In this document: positions 36,041-47,700 of the stretch, piece by piece
How the letters are laid out: each line of letters starts with the position of its first letter
Position numbering within the stretch: the stretch's first letter is position 1
Source of the DNA: Gloeophyllum trabeum ATCC 11539
Lineage: Eukaryota; Basidiomycota; Agaricomycetes; Gloeophyllales; Gloeophyllaceae
Assembly: GCF_000344685.1 (NCBI RefSeq)
Contig: NW_006920413.1
Span: 1,243,717-1,307,716, forward strand
Direction of reading: 5' to 3'
Length of the DNA: 64,000 nt
Made by a program: the position numbers and the translations under genes
Notes under the pieces: model-generated
Told to the model about the DNA's origin: nothing
Database searches by the model: none
Seen by the model: the letters and a program-made list of their open reading frames with translations, nothing else

Positions 36041-36320
36041 TGCGCGGGTGCTGTTTACAGCAATCGGCGAAACGATAGAGAAGTTTGAGATTTTCCGCAC
36101 TCAGCAGCCGCTCCACGGCTTACTTATTGGAGTAGGGTATCACCAATTTTGCTCCGCTAATGCTGTGTCCTGATCAAAACAAGAGTGGTGAGTCGTGGTG
36201 CACTGTGGACCCAAGTGGGGTATAATTACCTTTCCGGGCTCGGCTGCCTGCGCGAAAAATTCTGAAAGTTCTCTATCGTTTCGCCGATTGCTGTAATATA
36301 ATCCGGAGACCCGCGCGTGA
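36041..36320. repeat. Imperfect inverted repeat with a 28-bp perfect core
   Basis: The segment 36055-36082 is the exact reverse complement of 36269-36296 (28 bp). Weaker similarity extends both arms to roughly 36041-36110 and 36242-36320. The arms are separated by about 130 bp, so a transcript across it could fold into a long hairpin. On the outward-reading strands both arms can be read as related peptides around LYRFADCC, so the arms may be diverged copies of a coding fragment. Confidence 0.75.
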
Positions 36321-37916
36321 TGCGGTAAATGTATATCTGTCAAAGGTACAGCAGAAGGAATACCGCCACTGCTCGGAGCCCAAGCTCAAGGGCTAAGAGT
36401 GCCGGAACCCTCACGATATTCAGCCTCAAGTAAGTAGTAGCCAATACAATCGCGGCGAACCCTACGTAGTGCTTCGTCCCCGTATCGCTTGGTCAGTGCA
36501 GGGCCGGATGGCCCGATCCTCGAGGATGAGCCGAAATAGGTTTCTTTCATCGATATTTTTCGGAGGAAAAGGCCACCCTTCCAATATAATACGCTGTTCA
36601 TGCCGTCTTCAAACTTCGGTGATAAGCGGGATTCGCTGAATAACATTTTGTTACGTAAAGATCAAGAGCCATTGTACGTGAAAGAAAACAGCACTTACTA
36701 CTGCCCTTTCCCCACTGTAAAGTGCAGTAGAATGGTGCAAGATGCGAAGGTGAACCGCAAGTGTATGGCACACCCGAGCCCTCCTTCAAGTTGCCCTTGA
36801 CAATGGCGACCTCTCAGCTCAAGGGAGTTATATCGACCTAATCGTTGTCCGTCCAGAAGTTTATTCACTCCAAAAAGTGAGTCCCAAAGGACTATGGTAA
36901 AGCCCTGGCTAGGCAGCAGGGCGTGACCGTTGATGTTCCGGGCTTCCGATCTGCGTCTTCTGTTCCGCGCAACAGGCTGGAAGGTGGAAACCTGCGAAAC
37001 GCAGCGCATTTGCCTGAGAATGGGCTGAAGGCAGAGAAGAAAACCGGTCAGCTAGTATCGGGCGTCTTGATGTTGCTTCAGCCTTCAGCGCTTCAGCCAC
37101 TGGCACTCGCCAGTGAGATTCCCACGGACAACACGGAAGTAAGTGGACGAAGGTTCGCTTCTCCACCGTGTTCTTCCAGATGCAATCGCCTTACGAATTT
37201 TACGACTGCACGTACGCCTACTGGGCTATCATAGTGCTGTCGTGAAAACTATCAAAACGCTTCTTCATAATCTTTCAATCTGACTACACCCTTTCTACGA
37301 GGATATTCCGATATAGCCTTCGGAAAACTGGATTGTGAAACGTGTTTATGGGATAATGTACGCAATGCTGCTTGGAAGCAGACACACATCCTGGAGAGGA
37401 ATGAGGCCGTCAGCACAACTTCGGTCCGTCGTCCGGCATCATTTGCGTCAGCGAAGCTGAACTCCATTAGCCCGCTGCTATCGGGTTCTTCCAGGGACAG
37501 TTCCAGCAGTCACAGTCTTTCGATTATTAACCGCATCTATTACATGACCTGCCATTTGCATGAAGTTTCAGCGGTCATCATCATATAAAGTCATACGGGA
37601 TGGCGGCCTGCCGTCACGGTAGTGCACCCGCGTCCAACGCTCGGGCATAGTGATTCTTTTGAAAGCACAATATCCGCATTAGAAAACCGCCGAGCTCCCC
37701 ATGTTGATCATCAAGTACGTTCCGGGTCTTATACATTATTGGCACGCGAAATACCGCCCGCTCATCCTGAGCCACATTTAGAATCGTCCCATTGGGACTC
37801 AGGTTTGACCGGGGTGCAAGACGATCGGTGCGTATGGTGTCATGTCAAGTGTACGCCTGATCTCGTAATTCACGACGTGGAAAGATACTGCGGTATTATT
37901 ATCCTTCACTCTGAGG

Positions 37917-37923
37917 TATAAAA
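37917..37923 (+). promoter_or_regulatory. TATA box of the ferritin-like gene
   Basis: TATAAAA lies 45-51 bases before the ATG at 37968, giving a very short leader. Confidence 0.6.
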
Positions 37924-37967
37924 GGGATGTCCAGTTGTTGGAATCAGCTTAACGGCGCACAGCAGTC

Positions 37968-39440
37968 ATGCTCTCGTTCATTACAGCGGGCGCCCTCCTT
38001 TGGGCTACCTTGGTGCTGTCCAGCCCGGCTCCACCACCTACCCCCCAAGGAGGTGTTGGACTGGAAGCTACCCCGTCGTACCATGTCACCTCCGACTTTG
38101 ATTTTCAATCTCTTGTAAGCACTATTCATTAACCTTACCTCAACTCTCAAATTTGCCTATCCCTCACCACGTCTATAGAATCTGGCTCTCAATCAGGAGT
38201 ATATTGAACTTGACCTTTTCCACCATGGTCTTGCTGTTTTCTCCGTTGAAGAATTCGAGGCCGCTGGGTTGGACGCCGAAGACCGGTTTCTCATCGAGTT
38301 CATGGCTGATCAAGAGGCCGGACACGCAATTCTCGTCTCTAACATGCTTGGTGGTAAGGAATATTCGCTGCGCCCACCCGCATGCTTTGCTCACCCACTT
38401 GGTTGCTCGTGGCAGCCCGAGCGGCCAAGCAGTGCAATTATACTTACCCTTTCGATACTGTTCGGGAGTTCGTTGATTTCTGCCAAAAGGTCCGTCTCTT
38501 GTCAAGGATCGCAACAGATCACTAATCAATAGTCTTGCGGCATTGTTGTAGCTGACTCGCTTTGGGGAATCCGGTGTCTATGGTTTCCTGGAGCATCTAG
38601 ACAACCGAGCGAGCGCGGAGATGCTTCTGCAATCGATTACCACTGAAGCCAGACAACAGATGATCTTCAGGCAATTCGAGGGCTTGTTCCCTATGCCGGT
38701 ACGTCACCCGTATCGGTTCCGAGATCGGGCTCTCATCCACGAATTGTAGGTATATTTTGAGACGGGTATCACTCAATCAATGGCTTGGACCCTGCTATCA
38801 CGTTATATTACTCATTGTCCTGAAGAGAACCCGCGCATCGAGTGGCAGAACTTCCCAGCCCTTTATGTCGTTGTAAGTCTTGCCACAAGTTGCTCGTATG
38901 GCCCGGAACTCACATGTCACACAGAATGACCCCACTCAACGGGCTCTTGCGATGAATGTTACCCCCTCCATCACGCATAATCTGTCTCTGCCATTGACGA
39001 CTCCTGGTCAACAAGTCGAGTTGACCTGGGAGGACCCTGGTAAGACCGTCGGATATGATGGCTTATACACCACCACGACAACCGCAGGAGCTCCCAAAGT
39101 CAGTCGTCGATTCATTCTGACTTGACGTCGTCTGATGGGTTTCCCTGCAGTATGCAGCATGGATAGCTCAGCTGAACATCACGTATACGCCCTTGGAGAA
39201 CATCAATGGGAATTGCGCGTCCACGAAGCAGCCAATCGGCGAAGTTTTCGGCGTCAATACCGCTCCTATTGTCAACGGCACGATGTAAGCCCCGTTCCAC
39301 TCCACCTGAAGCTATTATTGAAATTATATTTTGGCAGCTTTGTCCTCATCACGGATGATAACCCAGTCATTACGCCGGCTAATCTGTCTCTCTTGAACGC
39401 TCACGTCGTAGCTGGACCTGCTATCTATCAGGCAGGCTGA
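37968..39440 (+). CDS. Secreted ferritin-like protein (Rds1/LsdA sexual-development family)
   Basis: Related to fungal Rds1 stress-response and Aspergillus LsdA proteins. Exons 37968-38114, 38179-38353, 38416-38489, 38552-38698, 38750-38872, 38925-39098, 39151-39284 and 39338-39440 give 358 residues. A signal peptide (MLSFITAGALLWATLVLSSP) is followed by a four-helix ferritin-like domain: LALNQEYIELDLFHHGLAVF, FLIEFMADQEAGHAILVSNM, VREFVDFCQKLTRFGESGVY and ITTEARQQMIFRQFEGLFPM. Glu and His residues of an ExxH pair are present in helix 2, but the second ExxH is not complete, so metal binding is uncertain. A beta-rich C-terminal domain with several N-x-T/S sites follows. The exact role is unknown; homologues are linked to stress and sexual development. 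Confidence 0.87.
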
Positions 39441-40855
39441 TTCTAGCTGGAGATTAGCGCCGCGGACGAAGGGGGATCTGACGACGTACGGACACTCACT
39501 ATCTACGCTCTTATTGGACCCTGTCCCGAGTGATCCGGGTAGTAAAGACATGGACGGACGTATTTGCTTGGACGTTGTTTATTTTTGTCAGTAGGCTACT
39601 TCGGTACCCGAACACTACAGATTTGCTTGGTCGTCTCCGGAGACCGGACATATGACTGTAGAAAGACAAGACGCGATCATGCAAGTGCGGGGAAAACTTA
39701 TGGGCGAGCTACTGTAATTTATCGGTACGGAGGGGTGGCAGCCTTGGGATTCTGGATGCCTCAACATATCTCGATCCCGTCCTGATTCTTCCTGAACATC
39801 GAGTGGGAGTCGAGCTAGACTTCCTCCGCGGCCGTGATCTCGATAGTTGGCCTACGTGCGTAAACATACTAGTTTGCGAATAGTGCGTCATGTACATACC
39901 GGATACCACTCAGCTAGATCTCATCGTGGTATCGGTCACCGGGGGTTCTGCAGGTCACCCACGGAATGCCGTACGCCTGGGACGGGTCCGTGGTGAAAAC
40001 CGTGGTAAGTACTGGGCAGACTCTAATGGTACAACGATTGCAGTGCCCGTCCGAGAAGCGGTTCCTGATCGCAGAAGACAGTCCGTACTTAGAATCGCGG
40101 TCAAGAAGCTTGCGTTATCCTGACATTGAGTTTAGTGATGTTCACACTCAACGCCACCGATCGCGACGTCCATAATGCATCCCGCTTTTGCCTCGTCTAC
40201 TTCCGATAGGCCTTTCTGGCTAACTATGCCCCGTAGCAGAAGCTCTAACCCGGCTTTTGGCTACTACAGTCACCGATCTGCCTGTTCTATATAGGGTCCC
40301 GCCCGGCGCCCTTAGGGTCTGAGTCAGGCTTACCTGCATCCCGCTGTAGCCATTGCAGCCGTTTGCAGTTCGATGGGCCCATTTCTTGAAAATCATTTAC
40401 AGTCGGACCATGTCGGAGAGGGGAATTCAAGTCCCCGAGGCCTCAATATCAGACCATTTGGACTTCTTTTAATTCCTGGGACGTCCCTGGCACCATGTCC
40501 GACACACTCCGACTATATGTGACTTTCTGAAGTGATGGCCTAACGATCTGCAAACGGCTGTGATTGCGGTTTCCGCTATCCGGAGTGCTATCCGGAGTAC
40601 CGAGGACAACGCTGTCCTGTTTAGATCGCCGTCCTCTATCTGACAGAGCCCTTGACAAGGCAACGGTATGCCTGCCTGGATGACCCACCTGACCCGAAAC
40701 GTTTTCCGAGAAAGTAGACTTACCTGCGCTTGACTGTAGCCGTGCGAGGGCCATGAGTGTTCGCGGGATCCGTCATGTCAAGTTAATGTATTAAAGCGTG
40801 TGTGCTCTGTTCCGCACGTACTTACATGCAACCAAGAAAGTGGCGAAAGCCGGTG
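39441..40855. other. Region with possible decayed coding DNA
   Basis: No complete gene could be built. Around 39720-40175 (+) protein-like runs occur in changing frames: GILDASTYLDPVLILPEHRV, then DLIVVSVTGGSAGHPRNA shifting by one base into MPYAWDGSVVKTVVSTGQTL and KRFLIAEDSPY. They look like remnants of a gene broken by frameshift, but I do not recognise the family. The part from 40260 to 40800 has only weak palindromes and short frames. Confidence 0.35.
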
Positions 40856-42580
40856 TCAAAAATAAGCGTCAAATGGACTACCACTGTTGTGTTCTGGTAT
40901 GTAGACGTCTTCCGTAGCGAATCTGCTCGCGCCGACGCGCCCACGGTTGCTTGAACTGTTCCGCCGCTCAAGTAGCTTCTGGATTAGTGACGACAGCACC
41001 TCGAAGTTGGGTAGCCTCGTGCTGTCCGCGCCGAAGGCAGCAACGACCCGGGGCAGACCGTCCGATATCTCTGGGCAATCCAGTTTGCTGCAGATGAAGT
41101 CGATTTCCATGTGGCGGATGCGCTCGTACCTGTCGCGGGAAGAATCATGAGGGTACCTTCAATGTCTCGGATATCAGCGGACGGACCGAGAGGTGAACGT
41201 CGAGAATAACTCGTCCAGGATGTTGTGGACGGTCAGCCTATTGCGAAGCTCATCGAAGGCACGGTCCTCTAGGTCCGCTATGCCGTACTGTGGTCCGTTC
41301 AGCTAGGTTGCCAGCCAACCAATCACGACTCTGGCTGATTACTCACTTTATCGGCCAATCGATACATTGATTTAGGCGAACATGAAGGCGGTTTCATGGC
41401 GGCGATCGCGGATTGCGCTTCCAGCCTTTCTGATTTCTTCTGTTCCTTTCCCTCGGAGGTGAGGGGGGAGAATACAACCTCCCCGGTATAGCAGTACCAG
41501 ACGAACGTTCTTAATCTGTACAAATGCAGTGAAGAGATGTCCGGAAAGCGGGACAAGCAATACGAACGTCTTGTGGGCGATGTCCTTCACGTGCGCAGTT
41601 CTGCCTGGACCGCGCCCTGCCGATGAGGCATCTTGCTATGTAATGGGTGATCACAGAAGGTTACATGCTACTATTACTTACTTCGAATGGGTGCCGCACT
41701 GTCACCGTCAGGGTCGTCTTCACCTGCATCGAGGTCGCTGTCGGAGTCGTAACCGTACTCCTCCGCCGAGCACGACGATTCTCCCGGTTGCAGGGCGCCG
41801 CCTCCGAGCTCATTCACGGATGACTCGGTGAAGTAGGCCCTTGAAAACACTGCGCATAGGTCAGCATCAGGCTTGCGTGGCCTCGTTGCAAGGGTACACA
41901 CTTGTCTCGAAATAGGTCGATTTAGCCTTCAAGATGGTGCTGTTAGCATAAATAGGCAACGGCCCGGACACCTGCCCGTCGACCATGCGACGAGAGAACC
42001 CATAGATTTTGGTATCTATGAAATCACCCTCGTCAAGTGACGATCGCAGCGCAGAACGCAAGCTGCTTGCTACACGGGCGTCCGCTGGGGCCGTAGAAAC
42101 GTCCATACGGTGCTCAGAGGGGTTCTCTGCGCGTACATTGAATGATATTGTAAGTTGGGCCAAGTTGGTACCAATGATCTTCATTGTAGCGAGGTGGGTG
42201 ACCGAGTAGGGCGGTCTGAGTATGGTTGTCCTCGAGACGCCCGACTGTGATACAGCAAAGCCCTCGCCGTTGGGAGACCCACCCATAGCGCGCAGGAAAT
42301 GCGGCGGCGTTCCCCCTGTGCTCTCAGCTAACACCGTGACCGTTAGCTGCCCCAACTTGGGGTTAACACGGGAGGGGTCAATATGGATCCAAGGCTGCCT
42401 AGTGAACCCCGAACGCCTCCATTGGATTATGAAACGATGATTGTACCCGCAGGGTTCAGAATATGTGGGCTCCCCGTAATCATTCGATGCAGGATCCGAA
42501 AGAGAGCGCGCATCGCCTTTCAGCCTGAACTTCGAGACGATGCCGCTTGTCGTCTCGGTGTCTTCGCCGATGCGTTCCAT
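40856..42580 (-). CDS. BTB/POZ domain protein B
   Basis: Paralogue of BTB protein A. Minus-strand exons 41902-42580, 41682-41849, 41568-41631, 41347-41515, 41187-41287 and 40856-41129 give 484 residues. The N-terminal MATH-like sandwich includes NHRFIIQWRRSG and LGQLTVTVLAES. The BTB fold is split by an acidic insert, with these parts: GPLPIYANSTILKAKSTYFE, TMFSRAYFTESS, then an insert with YGYDSDSDLDAGEDD, then LRTFVWYCYTGEVVFSPL and CSPKSMYRLADKYGIADLED. The BACK-like continuation is FDELRNRLTVHNILDELFS and FTSRYERIRHMEID. Compared with A it has one additional intron in the acidic insert region and a longer C-terminal tail. Likely a CUL3-type adaptor by family analogy. Divergent from the Rec114-like gene over 424 bp. 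Confidence 0.83.
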
Positions 42581-43004
42581 CGCAACAGTCGTAGCCGGGT
42601 CTCAAGAGACGAAAGCAGGACACGCAGACTAGCGTTAGGTGGAAGAAGAGCTCGACGACAGGTTTCGTACTCATGCGTAGTCCCACAGTCGACAGGTAAT
42701 GTCTGCCTCAAGTCTTGCTTTCATCACGCCTAACGACAAATCCTTGGTGCTCGATTGGCTCGACGACGTCTCCGGTACTCGGTCGAGTTGGTTCCGGTTT
42801 ACTTCTGTGCCACAAGCGCGTTCGTAGAATGACAGTGTATTGGCGGTCGGAGACAGGGCGACAGGGAGGGAATAAAACATGGGGCGTGATGGACTGCAGG
42901 CCCTAACAGAGACAATCTGAAGGTTGTTGTAGATGGTCGCCCGCTAGTGAATACACGTTTTGTGACTTCTAGATTGAAGGTCGCATCGTCTTATCCGCAC
43001 CATC
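42581..43004. other. Divergent promoter region
   Basis: This 424-bp region lies between BTB B (-) and the Rec114-like candidate (+). No clear TATA box or repeat was seen. Reading frames upstream of 42580 on the minus strand lack an ATG in good context. Confidence 0.5.
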
Positions 43005-44539
43005 ATGGCTCACAGCACGACCGCCACGGCGTCGCACACGTTGCTCAAATACTCTCGCTCATATCCAAGTCAACGACCCAGTACTGGACCGAGTGGAATA
43101 GAGGCGGAATGGCAGCACTTCGCAAATCCAGTCATCCGTTTAGTGTTGGACACCAGAAAGTCGGCTAGGGGCGAGCTCGAGTCTGTCAGGCTGCGCATCT
43201 TGTGGTCAATGGACACCGGGCTGGACTCCATGGATGCTGGCCAGGGTGAAGTTACTTTCGTAAGTGACGCTAGAGGACTGAAGGTGTGCGCTCATCCCTC
43301 AGCCTCCTCGGCTCTCTCAGGAGGACCTGGACCTCTTGACCTTCTCGTCTCTCCAAGGGAGTATACTCTCCCAGACAAGCCAGTCTCAAAGTCTCCCTCT
43401 GAAAGCCGTGTATCGGGAAACCATGGTCGGAATTCGCTATCTCCACCCGCGGGTAGTCACTGCGGGCACAACTCCTGTTTGAAAAATCCTTACCATCGCG
43501 ACTTCACGCACTAGTCAGACTGACATCTCTCACAGGTATATCGCCGCTTCCAAATTACCTTCGCCAGCGTCACGGCTGCTTCAGAATTCATAAATGCGAT
43601 CCGAAACGTCTGTCCTTGCAAAGCCAACAACACGCCGGTTTCAAATCGGAGCATGACGATGAATGCGCCAGCAATACATATTGACCGTCCGTTGCAAGCG
43701 CAGACTGCTAGTACACCAGCACGCCATACTTCAGTCGCCGTCACGTCTCTCACTTCGTCGACACAGTTTGCGAGGTCCCAGGTACACCGAAGTTCGCCGC
43801 TACGCTCTGAGACAATGGCCAATGCTACTCCCGTCTCAGGTCCTCCATGTTCTTCTCCAGAAGATAATCGCACTCACGCGGGTACTGTCTCTTATAATCT
43901 ACGGCTTTCTGACCGACAGAATCGACCTTCTGCAATGTCCTTGGCTGCCATAACCACTCCCTTCTCAGAGCTGCCCGGCGCGGCAGACATAGCTCCCTCT
44001 TCTCATGCTGCTGATCTTGCTTCTACTTCCGCTTTTGCTGATGCCTCTATGCTTGCTGTACCGTCTATGCCAGGGCCCCCCGAAGTAGGGGTTACGATTC
44101 GCGGAGAAAGCCTGACCGAGGCGACTCGGACCATCCCCTCGAATGTCAATCCATTATCTTCTATGATGTGTCCTAGTTTTCCAGTACCATCAGATCCCAC
44201 TCCTCCCTCGTCGAATAGTGATTCTTCTGCTATGCTACCCCCGCCACTTCCCTTGACCCTTCCTCAAGCCCTGGATCGTCCTCTCTCACCTGCAGCGTCC
44301 TCTAACACTCAGAGTGTTGCCCCGGATCGACTGATGGCGTCCTTACGGGAACTACCGGAATTATACAGCCTCTCATCTGCAGACCTGCATGCGTTAGTTG
44401 GGCAGGTCATCAGGGAAGAGGGTTTCTTGCAGCTGGTCAGTCTACGCATAGTCTACTGTGGTTTCAAGCTAACACTGCCCCTTAGCTCGAAAGTTTAGAC
44501 CGTATGTGGAGAGAGAAAGGGTTTCTGAGCCAATTGTAG
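43005..44539 (+). CDS. Candidate meiotic recombination protein, Rec114/Rec7-like
   Basis: Exons 43005-43259, 43321-43452, 43536-44435 and 44486-44539 give 446 residues. The N-terminal 150 residues are strand-rich with a PH-like order: VIRLVLDTRK, SVRLRILWSMD, DLLTFSSLQGSI, LKAVYRETMVGIRYLHP and RRFQITFASVTAASEFINAI, then CPCK. A long Ser/Pro/Thr-rich disordered middle follows (about residues 160-395). A short conserved-looking C-terminal helical block reads LYSLSSADLHALVGQVIREE, LQLLESLDRMW and EKGFLSQL. This arrangement (PH-like domain, disordered linker, C-terminal helix that binds Mei4) matches Rec114, a cofactor of Spo11 in meiotic break formation. The match is by architecture and motif shape only; the family evolves quickly, and another PH-domain protein is possible. 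Confidence 0.5.
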
Positions 44540-44798
44540 ACTTACGTGTGTCACTACTGTCTGTTCAGATAACGCTCCTTCGTGCAATCTTCCATACGCA
44601 TTACGAACCCGTTGTACAAAGCTAAGGTATCTACAGTGTACAACGCATGACAGATACAGCCCTACATGCTGTCTAAAACTACATCACATCAGTATTCAGG
44701 ATAACATATCTGACTCAGTCTGTTCAGCTTCATCGCAAGCCTCCAAAACAAGGTGGGACCATAAATACGAGCCTATGCGTATTCAGAGCTGAACACGT

Positions 44799-47700
44799 CT
44801 ATGCGCCCATAAAGCGTATGCCCATTCTGAGTGGCACAGTAGCTCGAAGAACGTGGATGCCAATACGAATAACAGTTAAGAAAGCCCACATAAAACCAAC
44901 TAGCTCATACGTCAGAGTGATATCCGGAAGGAGACAGATAGAACTTACAAATGAGCATTGGGATCCAGAATAGTATAAGCATACGGTCGTCTGCAACGGC
45001 AGCAAAATTAGTCGAAAACGTTTCACGTACGTGACAACAGTACTTACGCTTTTCCCCGCCCTTAGGAACTCTCTTCTTTGGCGGCTTATATGTGTAGGCA
45101 TCCACTTCTTCGTCAGGGAACGGCGTATCCTGCTTCAGCCGCCGAGCTATATTCCTTTCTGGCCGTGCTGTAGCAGTCAAGGGCTGTGTTTCCAGGGCAG
45201 TCTTACTGACACTGGTGCCCTCATGTGCTTGACGGGGGGTATAAGCAGGAGGAGGGTTCTCTTCAACCTCCTGACGAGCGGTATATTGTTTAGTCCACCG
45301 TTCCAACACGGTAAACCACTCGGGCACAGAAGGCACAGCTGCCACACGAGGCTGGACAGGGCTATCTTTGTCCTTGTCACTGCCGCTGCGCCGCTCAGTC
45401 AAGAAGTTTGCCAAGCCGGGAAGGGGTACATAGACGGGGAATACGACAGGCAGCTGAGGCAATGCGCCCCATGGCACGTTGGGCATGCCAGGGATATGAG
45501 GAAGCCCTATGTGTGGCACATGCGGCATGATCCCTTGCGCAGGCTGGAATTGTGCTAGGGTCCGCTGGATCATTTCGACCAAAGAAGCAGCCTGCTTCTC
45601 ATCTACACCGTCCTGCTTGTGCTGTGTCGGCGACTTGGACTGAGTAGCCGGTGTATATTCACTCGAGGGATTCCCATGAGATTCGTGATCCTTCTCAGGA
45701 GGTCCCCGACGTACAGCACGCTTGGTGGCACTGCGAGCTTCTTCCTCCGAGTCGTCTTCTACGTCCCCCCATGTGGCTTCCTCGTCCTCACGATTCCCAG
45801 GCGGACTCCATTCGCGGTCACTGTCCGTCTCGGCGTAGAGATCATCAAAAAGATCGGGTGGGGCGATCTCCTCCGGTATTTCGCCGCCCACGTTTACGAT
45901 ATCCAGAGCCGCACCACTGCGGACCAGCAAGCGCAGACATTCTTTGGATGGAGTAATAGCGGCGAAGTGCGCTGCGGTGAATCCGTTCTGATCTCGGACA
46001 TCCGGATCAATATCATGTTCAAGCAGGAATTTCACCAGGGACGAAAATTTGAGGAAAGTCGCCAGGTGCAGCAGGGTGTGGCCACTAGAACTCTGCAGGG
46101 AGATTGCGTCGCTTGTTGCGACGCCCGTGCCTCTCTCGCTAGGTGTGTCGAGAATAGACAATAGCTTGATAACTAGTTGCTCGATATCCCCGTGCAGACC
46201 GTTAGCGCGCGACAGGGCAGCTAAAGCAGCGACTTGCATCGGAATCGATTGGTCGTCCCCGTTCTGAGAGTCGTGCGGGCCTGCATTGCCGACAATACGC
46301 ATAGCCACATTCTTCGCGTCCTCTAGTTTACCGGTCATCTTCAGACCTACGACCTGAAGCGCAAGTTCCATACTGCAAAAACGTATAATTAGCCACTGCA
46401 ACACAATTAAGGAGACGAATGCACTCACAGCGCTCGGTCTGACTCATCAATGTACGTAAACATTGTCGGGGGCATAGAGTCGTCCTTCTCAATGCCCTCA
46501 AACCACACAGCGACGACACCAGCAGACACCCGAGGCGGGAGCAGGCATACCAGAGTGTTATCGCTCCACCTATGCGTAGAACTCGCCACTGCGTCGCCAA
46601 AGACGCAGTTCAACTGCATCGATGGATGGAAGTTCATGCCAAGGATCGTAACTTCAATACCGCCATATGTCGGTCCAGATGCTGGAATAAGTCGATGGAT
46701 CTTCGGTGGCGGGAGGCTGGTAGCAGGGGGCCGAAAGTCAGGATTGAAGTTGAATAAGAAGGGCAGGGTTTGAGGAGCAAGCATTGACGTAGGCTGCATT
46801 TGCATCGGAATTTGGGGTATAGGAGAGGGAGGAGCAGTAGGCAAAAAAGTCGGCGATACCGCATTTTGCAGAGTAACTGCAGCCTGCTGGGGAGTAGGGG
46901 CCATGTTACGGGTTACAGCTTCCAAAGCACGGAATGCATCGGAGATATTTTCATTAGTAGAAGCATGTGAGTTGGAGGGAGAGGGCAAGTACGTTTCGGA
47001 CTCTGAAGCGTCTGAGCCCGGAAAAAGGGATGGGTTAACGGAGTATAACGAGGTTCCTGCCCCCAAATATGAAGGAAGAGTCGGGGAAAGCGAAGTGAGA
47101 TCACCTACGCTCCCGGCGCGGGAAACATTGGACGAAGCGTCGGCAGAGCGTTCTTGTGCCCTTGCCCTCTTCTTAACCTGAGCCGGACCATCCTTGGAAC
47201 AGTTGAGTTTGCGTTTCGATCCGTTCAGCTCACTCGTCTGATCGACGTGAGTCCAGTCAGAGTTTTCGTTTGACCCTCCTTGTTTATTCGTGCTCTTGTG
47301 GTCATCCGTGATCATGATGGGATGAGTCGTGCCCGAGCCCACAATTCTCCCAGTGTGGTCCACCATGGTGAAGTGCACATGAAAGCCCACTTTCTCGCGA
47401 TGGTGTCGGCAATAGCAAGTGATACGCATTGGTAAGATGGCGGATCCGGTAGAGAAATCGACGACCTCTGGGCAGTTGAATTGAATGATGCTGGAGGTAT
47501 CCTCAAGCTTCGGCTGCCCGGTCGGTCGGTTGGGGTCGTCTAGGGAATCAGAGTCAGATCGGACAGGTCGTACTCGGGCGGCTATCTTGCGGGCTACTCT
47601 CTTCGCCTCGCGAGTGCGACAACTGGAGCAACTGATAACTTGACTGTGAGGGGGTGATGCACATGTTACCGCAACAGCCAGGTGAAGGATATCTTCCGGT

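Larger units (their letters stand above)
35751..37967. other. Intergenic region, 2.2 kb, with inverted repeat
   Basis: I support no gene. Left to right it holds the oxidoreductase promoter, the inverted repeat at 36041-36320, scattered unsupported short frames, and the promoter of the ferritin-like gene with its TATA box. The sequence looks like decayed or neutrally evolving DNA. Confidence 0.45.

Noticed and set aside
40410..40440. T-arm-like hairpin (gggga...tcccc) resembling the 3' half of a tRNA
   Set aside because: The loop is shifted by one base from the TTC position, and no matching A-box or acceptor stem precedes it.
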